The position numbers and the translations under genes are program-made. The notes under the pieces are model-generated. The model made no database searches. It worked only from the letters and a program-made list of their open reading frames with translations, and had not been told where the DNA came from. From Mytilus californianus (taxonomy: Eukaryota > Mollusca > Bivalvia > Mytilida > Mytilidae), in NCBI RefSeq assembly GCF_021869535.1, contig NW_026262712.1:101994140-102058139 (forward strand): 64,000 nt of DNA. Reading direction: 5' to 3'. Below, piece after piece: positions 59,291 through 64,000 of the stretch. Position 1 is the stretch's first letter; each line of letters begins with the position of its first letter.

Positions 59291-59799
59291 TAGTCAGAAA
59301 GCATTACCTTAAACTTATTTATAAAAAGGTTAACTCCTGACTATCCTACTGCCGGCATTGCATAAGTCATGTCTTCTTTGATTCTTCATGTTTTAAAACA
59401 CTAAATCCATGAGATACGTTTTAGTTGATTTTAGTCTCTGATGCATGATTTTTTAAAATTTTTAATTATTAATTGATTTTGGCTTTTAACTAGCTTTCAG
59501 TAACTACGAGTACTTTTTAATCGTACTTTCGTGTTAATTTGACCTGTTGATACAATTTGTAATGCATTTTTGTTATTTACTGTTTACTTATTTATATTTC
59601 GACTCACTATTTTTAATATTTTCCCCCTTTGAAAGGTGTTTGGTATGACAATAATTTTTCACTTCTGTTTTCGTACTATGAACAACATAAGTATTAATTT
59701 TCTAATATATGTGTTTGTACTTGGCGGTAATTTGTCTAAGGTTATGGTTGTCCTTCTGATATCGTTTTACATCTAACCTCCTTGTTTTATTAATTTGGT

Positions 59800-60180
59800 A
59801 TTAACATTGTGCCATAGATCAAATTGATTCTTTCATTGTATGTTCACTTGTTTTTGTTAATATAAATTTTGATTGAAATAAGCCATTTCAATTTATTATA
59901 TCTTATAGTGTGACTTTCTATGTTGTGATGTGACACTATTGTTTCAGGTTGGGTGAAGGTTTGCGCCGATTAAAGCAGTTAAACCCGATGCATTTTTTGC
60001 ACCTGTTCTAAGTCAGGAACCTGATGTTCAGTGGTTGATGTGGTACATAAGTGTTTCTCGTTTTTTATATAGATTAGATCGTAAGTTTTCCTGTTTAAAT
60101 GGTTTTACACTTGTCATTTTTGGGGCCCTTTGTAGCTAGCTGTTCGGTGTAAGCCAATGATCCGTGTTGAAGACCGTAGA
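59800..60180 (+). repeat. Repeat family A, 5' part
   Basis: Follows the family A order from TTAACATTGTGCCATAGATC to GAAGACCGTAGA, then breaks into A-rich sequence and a short RT-element fragment. Confidence 0.8.
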
Positions 60181-60249
60181 TAATAAAAAAAAAACATGAA
60201 ATATTTTGTCTAGTAATAAAATAATCACTAAGACAGCCAAGTAATCACA

Positions 60250-60425
60250 TAAGCAAAACCCCTCATTAAAGACGGCATATTTTGGTATTAATATTGATTC
60301 ACTTATAGGTTCTGTGCACCGGAAATAAACACGTTTATTCTAAAACCAGTTGTGTGCATGATACGGATTATTTTCTTCTCATATATGTTATGATGGTATG
60401 ATACTGAACCCCTCACTGGAGTGAT
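60250..60425 (+). pseudogene. Short second relic of the RT element
   Basis: GCATATTTTGGTATTAATAT / TGATTCACTTATAG / CCGGAAATAAAC matches the last ~20 codons of the relic at 31400-31456, followed by matching 3' sequence (TTCTAAAACCAGTTGTGTG, ATGATGGTATGATACTGAAC). Confidence 0.75.
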
Positions 60426-61599
60426 TGTGCTTGATTTTCATGTACAAGTATTTCTCGTTTCTCGTTTTTTATATGATTACACCGTTGGTTTTCCCGTTCG
60501 AATGGTTTTACACTAGTCATGTTTGGGCCTTTTATAGCTTCGGTGTGAGCCAAGGCTCCGTGTTGAAGACCGTACTTTGACCTATAATGATTTACTTTTA
60601 CAAATTGTGAATTAGATGGAGAGTTGTCTCTCATACCACATCTCCTTATATCTATATATTAAGATAGTAATACATCGCATCAAGTTGAGTCGCCATGGCA
60701 TGACCTTTTTTTTTTTTAAACATAAGTATTTTATTAATAATCACCTGTTACATCAACCCTAAGTTGCTCAGGGAAGCAACTAAGGGGCCCCGATTATTAC
60801 AGTTTCATTTGTCGGGGGAAAAGCAAATGAGAAAAAAAAAATCCCATTATAAATGATTAACATCTATCTTTAAAATATCATCTATCCTTGTACAAATGTA
60901 CATGTACATGTAATTATTATCTATCTATATATTTATACATCACACCATATATAATCATTTGAATAAAGTATTCATTCTATCTGTATTTTTTTCTCACAAG
61001 AGCTACCTGTATTTATTAAGCAGTTTCAATTTTATTTAGCACATCAACCCGTTCTTTTGTTATGTCAATTTTTATAACATTAAATTTTCTGGTCGAGTGA
61101 TCTTTTGCCACGTGGAAATGTGTAGTTCATTCATAAAAGTTGGATTTAAATTTTGTTTCCCAAAAAGGATTAATTTCAAAGATATGGTGAGTAAATATTT
61201 GTTTATAATATGTACCGGTTGATACAACATGTCTTGTTACAATTATATAATATACATAATTTACATACACAATAGAAAATACATATAGGGAGTTGAGAGC
61301 AATGTATATGAAAATTTATTCAGTATTAAAGAGGTCATTACACTGACCTGACGACGCAAAAATATATATTTATATACAAAAAATGTCACACATAGTAGAA
61401 AAGGCTGCATTGTTCGTATTTGGTTTAAGATATTTGAGCCAAAATTGCATTTCATGTTTTATCAAATTGAAAATCATATATTTACTTATCCCTTTCTTTT
61501 GATATTTTGCGATGTTTCTAGTTTTCCAAATAACCTATTTCGTGATTAGAAGCACCGTATCTAGAATTTGAGAATAAGATGTATCTGCATTTATGACAC

Positions 61600-62040
61600 C
61601 CAAAATGATACTCGTTTCCGATTTTTGTAATTTTTCGATACTCAATTTTGAACAAAATTCCCATATTTTCTCAAAATATTTCAGCCAAACGTCTTCCACC
61701 AGTTTACAGTAAATAAAAAGATGAAATAGTGATTCTTTTTCATTACAAAAGTGACACTTCCGTTTGAGCGATTCATTTTTTGTAATTTTTCTTCCGTGTA
61801 AATTATATTATAAAGTAACTTTCATTGAAGTTGTTCAGTTTTCCTGTTAGCTAAATTCTTATTCAAAGTGTCCCAAATATCTCCCCATGGTAGTTCCTTC
61901 CCAAAATGTAAAGTCCACTTAAACTGACTATTTGGAGTTGTATTATTCTCATAAAAGTATCTAATATCTTTAAGGCATAATTTTTTGGCATCAACGACAA
62001 CTCCATTTTTTGTAAATTGACAAGAATTTATTATTTTCAT
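61600..62040 (-). pseudogene. LINE ORF2, C-terminal part with CCHC-type knuckle
   Basis: FKWTLHFGKELPWGDIWDTL runs to a stop at about 61822. In a shifted frame KCHFCNEKESLFHLFIYCKL gives a C-x2-C...H-x4-C knuckle (about 61700-61765), followed by VEDVWLKYFEKIWEF. The order matches the zf-RVT region of related LINEs. Confidence 0.75.
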
Positions 62041-62319
62041 AGGTCTATCAGAATGACTTTGTATGATAGAGTCTGTTTTTAAAACGTCAATTTGTTGAGG
62101 TGTTAACGAAGCTTTAATGTGGCGTTATTGTGCTATCCAGTTCCTTTTATCTTTAAGGTTGTTAAAAATATCAAAAGAAGTTTTAAAGGATTTATTGTTT
62201 CAGTCACATATATCTTTTATTTTTTTTATTCCACTGGAGGCAAAATTTGCATAATATAAGGCATGGCCCTTGAACTTGAATTTACAATTGCCGAATATAT
62301 TTTCTTCTAAAAGGTCCTC

Positions 62320-62815
62320 TTACGTGACAGATTTTTGGGTTTTCTGTAAAACAGTCCAGGAAATTAAAAGTTCTTTATAATATTTAGACATTTGTATTTG
62401 CCTAAAACCTCTAGAGTCCGAACAAGAACATATAAACAAGTCTGTATCATATTTTTCGTCTAGTGACGTTAACCAGTACTTACCTATTGCATTCCATTTT
62501 TGTGTTTTTGAGTTAACAATACTGTACATACTTTTCACCTGTTTTGATTTAATAAAGTCCCTTAAGTTTATCATTCCTATCCCCCTTTTTTCTTTCGGTA
62601 AACAGCACACTGTTCTTGCGATTTGGTTTGTTTTCCCGTCCCATATAAAGGACCATATAATATTATTTATTTGTTTTTTGTATATATCTGGGATACCTCT
62701 CATTTCAATTTCGTATCCAATCACAGACAGTACAAAGGATTTAATAATTAAAACTTTTACCGTAAATGTAAGATCTCTTGATTTCAAAACCTCCGTACAG
62801 CTTTTTATTTAATTC
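62320..62815 (-). pseudogene. LINE ORF2, post-RT region
   Basis: CTEVLKSRDLTFTVKVLIIK, GYEIEMRGIPDIYKKQINNI, IWSFIWDGKTNQIARTVCCL, PKEKRGIGMINLRDF and WNAIGKYWLTSLDEKYDTDL are the thumb-side blocks downstream of the RT core. Only about ten bases separate the pre-RT linker from KSRDLTF, so the fingers/palm with its YxDD motif are absent. Confidence 0.82.
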
Positions 62816-62819
62816 TTTT

Positions 62820-63230
62820 GTTCTTCTAAAATAGATTCTATATCATCTTTATACTTTCCGTCTGAACATTTTATTCTAGTCCATAATTTTTCTGCGCCCC
62901 TCTTTTTTTCGAGATTAAAGAAGTACCCTTTAGATTTTTCGCCTTTCTCGTACCATTAAACTTAGACCTAGTTCTGACTGCCTCAGCTTTTTTGTCATAA
63001 TAACCTTTTATTCTAACTTTCAAATTATTTAATTCGTTTTCATTATTGATAAGATCGGTTCCTGTATTATTATTCAACTTTTTCCCCACTCTCTTATTTG
63101 TTTTTCTGTAACGTTTAACTGCTTTGCCACTTCTATAGTAATACTTTTTATTTTTATCTTAGTTTCCTCCCACCATTCAAGATTATTTTCGAACTGATTT
63201 TTTTTCAATTTCCAGTTTCTTTCCCCAAAA
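62820..63230 (-). pseudogene. LINE ORF2, linker before the RT
   Basis: Frameshifted pieces read KAFGERNWKLKKNQF, NLEWWEETKIKIKSI, ELNNLKVRIKGYYDKKAEAV, RTRSKF then, in another frame, EKLWTRIKCSDGKYKDD and IESILEEQKN. This is the helical connector that precedes the RT fingers in L1-like proteins. Confidence 0.75.
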
Positions 63231-63247
63231 GCTTTCGAACGTATTTC

Positions 63248-63991
63248 TTAATAAATCCGAACGAATAACGGACCGCGTTCTGGTTCATTTGTTTTTAATT
63301 TCATGAACACATCGTCGTGGTCACTGAACGGAAAATAAACTATTTTTGCCTGTTGCGATTTATATTGAAGCTCACTACTTATAAAGATATAATCAATTCG
63401 TGACATTGAGTTACCCCGGCAAAAAGTATATTGTTTGTCTTTAGGGTATCGCTTTCTCCACACGTCTATTAACTCATTATGCTCGACAAATGTTTTTAAT
63501 TCAAGCGATCCTATGTCGTCTCGAAAAGGCACCGGTTTTCGATCTGAATTTTTTATAAGAGCACAGTTAAAATCCCCAAGAACGATATTTCTATTATTGT
63601 TATCAATAAGTATTTATTTTTCAAAAAATAATTTTCTGTCACCAGCCAAATTGGGAGCATAAATATTGTAAATAAAAATCCCGTTATTACCTGGTGTTTT
63701 AACATGTACAGAAATTGTTCTACCATTCCTATCATGTCCGGTTTCAGTGATTTCAAATTTAATTTTTTCTGAAAAAAGAATCGCTACCCCTTTTGAATTA
63801 CTTGATCCATGATTCCAAAAACTTTCCCCCTTCCATTTATTTTTCCATTTCGTTTCGACATCGCTGGAGCTATGTGTTTCTTGCAAGCATATTACGTCAA
63901 TATTTTTCTTTTTACACCAATAGAAAACGGCATTTCGTTTTTTATTGACTACCATTCCATTGATATGTAAACTAACAATTGATATTGACAT
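63248..63991 (-). pseudogene. LINE ORF2, endonuclease domain (one stop)
   Basis: A single frame from ATG at 63991 reads through to 63248 with one internal stop (TAA at 63614-63616). Motifs: SLHINGM near the start, ICLQETHSS, SKGVAILFS, YNIYAPN, VLGDFNCAL, RIDYIFIS and FSDHDDV. These are the APE-like nuclease blocks that nick target DNA for LINE integration. In intact relatives the first block is SLNxNG; here the asparagine is histidine. The frame ends ERGP then goes out of phase, with the usual GYWKFN block missing. Confidence 0.85.
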
Positions 63992-64000
63992 AGTACAAAG

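Larger units (their letters stand above)
56967..60704. other. Upstream region between gene and LINE
   Basis: No further ankyrin exon is recognised. 57280-57640 holds a possible decayed plus-strand coding remnant; 57650-58540 is AT-rich without content; 58545-59290 is a three-unit tandem repeat; 59300-59790 is unremarkable; 59800-60180 and 60430-60650 are family A copies with an RT-element 3' fragment between. A promoter for the ankyrin gene could lie here but I cannot point to one. Confidence 0.6.
60706..64000 (-). mobile_element. LINE retrotransposon, internally deleted, 5' end outside the window
   Basis: Minus-strand element ending in a poly(A) tail (T run at 60706-60717). The order is APE-type endonuclease, pre-RT linker, post-RT region, a CCHC-type knuckle and 3' untranslated region. 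The 'WSFIWDGK...KEKRGIGMINL' block and zinc knuckle place it near the L1/Tx1-type LINEs common in bivalves. Several stops and frameshifts and the lost RT core make it non-autonomous. Any ORF1 would lie beyond 64000, and the target-site duplication cannot be checked for that reason. Confidence 0.88.

Overview
The window looks like nuclear DNA of a bivalve mollusc, most likely a mussel (Mytilus or a close relative). It is AT-rich and packed with interspersed repeats that I recognise as typical of mussel genomes: the core CGCCAGACGCGCGTTTCGTC, a long family ending in GGAGAGTTGTCTCATTGGCA, and elements with ACGACGGACGACGG tails. The gene is intron-rich with GT-AG splicing. There is no bacterial-type gene organisation, and I saw no rRNA, tRNA or CRISPR.

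One gene dominates. It lies on the minus strand from about 56966 down to 2712. Sixteen exons can be read and joined without breaking frame. Their predicted product is about 1721 residues: a very long run of ankyrin repeats followed by a C-terminal SOCS box with a clear BC-box and an LPLP Cul5-box, then a further tail of about 67 residues. This is the layout of ASB-type substrate receptors of Elongin B/C-Cullin 5 ubiquitin ligases, but far longer than a usual ASB protein. Thirteen internal exons (2 to 14) are symmetric, beginning and ending in phase 1, and most encode about 100 to 125 residues. The protein therefore looks built by repeated duplication of one exon module. Only the last intron changes phase. 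Exon 8 and parts of exons 4, 7 and 10 were recovered from splice signals and frame rather than from a simple ATG-to-stop reading.

The introns are long (up to about 10.7 kb) and mostly repeats. Intron 14 carries an 802-bp-period tandem duplication and a patchwork insertion apparently copied from two downstream sites in inverse orientation. Introns 13 and 9 each hold a copy of the same 440-450 bp inverted-terminal-repeat element. Intron 9 also has an unusually CpG-rich block. Intron 7 contains a decayed reverse-transcriptase fragment. Intron 5 contains a 5-kb series of related ~1.1-kb units rich in AGGTCA half-sites and short hairpins. Intron 3 contains a 144-bp foldback.

Upstream of the gene (56967-60704) are tandem and dispersed repeats and a possible decayed plus-strand coding remnant. 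The right end (60706-64000) is a minus-strand LINE with an APE-type endonuclease, post-RT region, CCHC-type knuckle and poly(A) end. Its reverse-transcriptase core is deleted, so it is dead.

Limits: exon joins come from reading splice sites by eye, the true 5' end of the gene is not certain, and repeat boundaries are approximate unless stated as exact.
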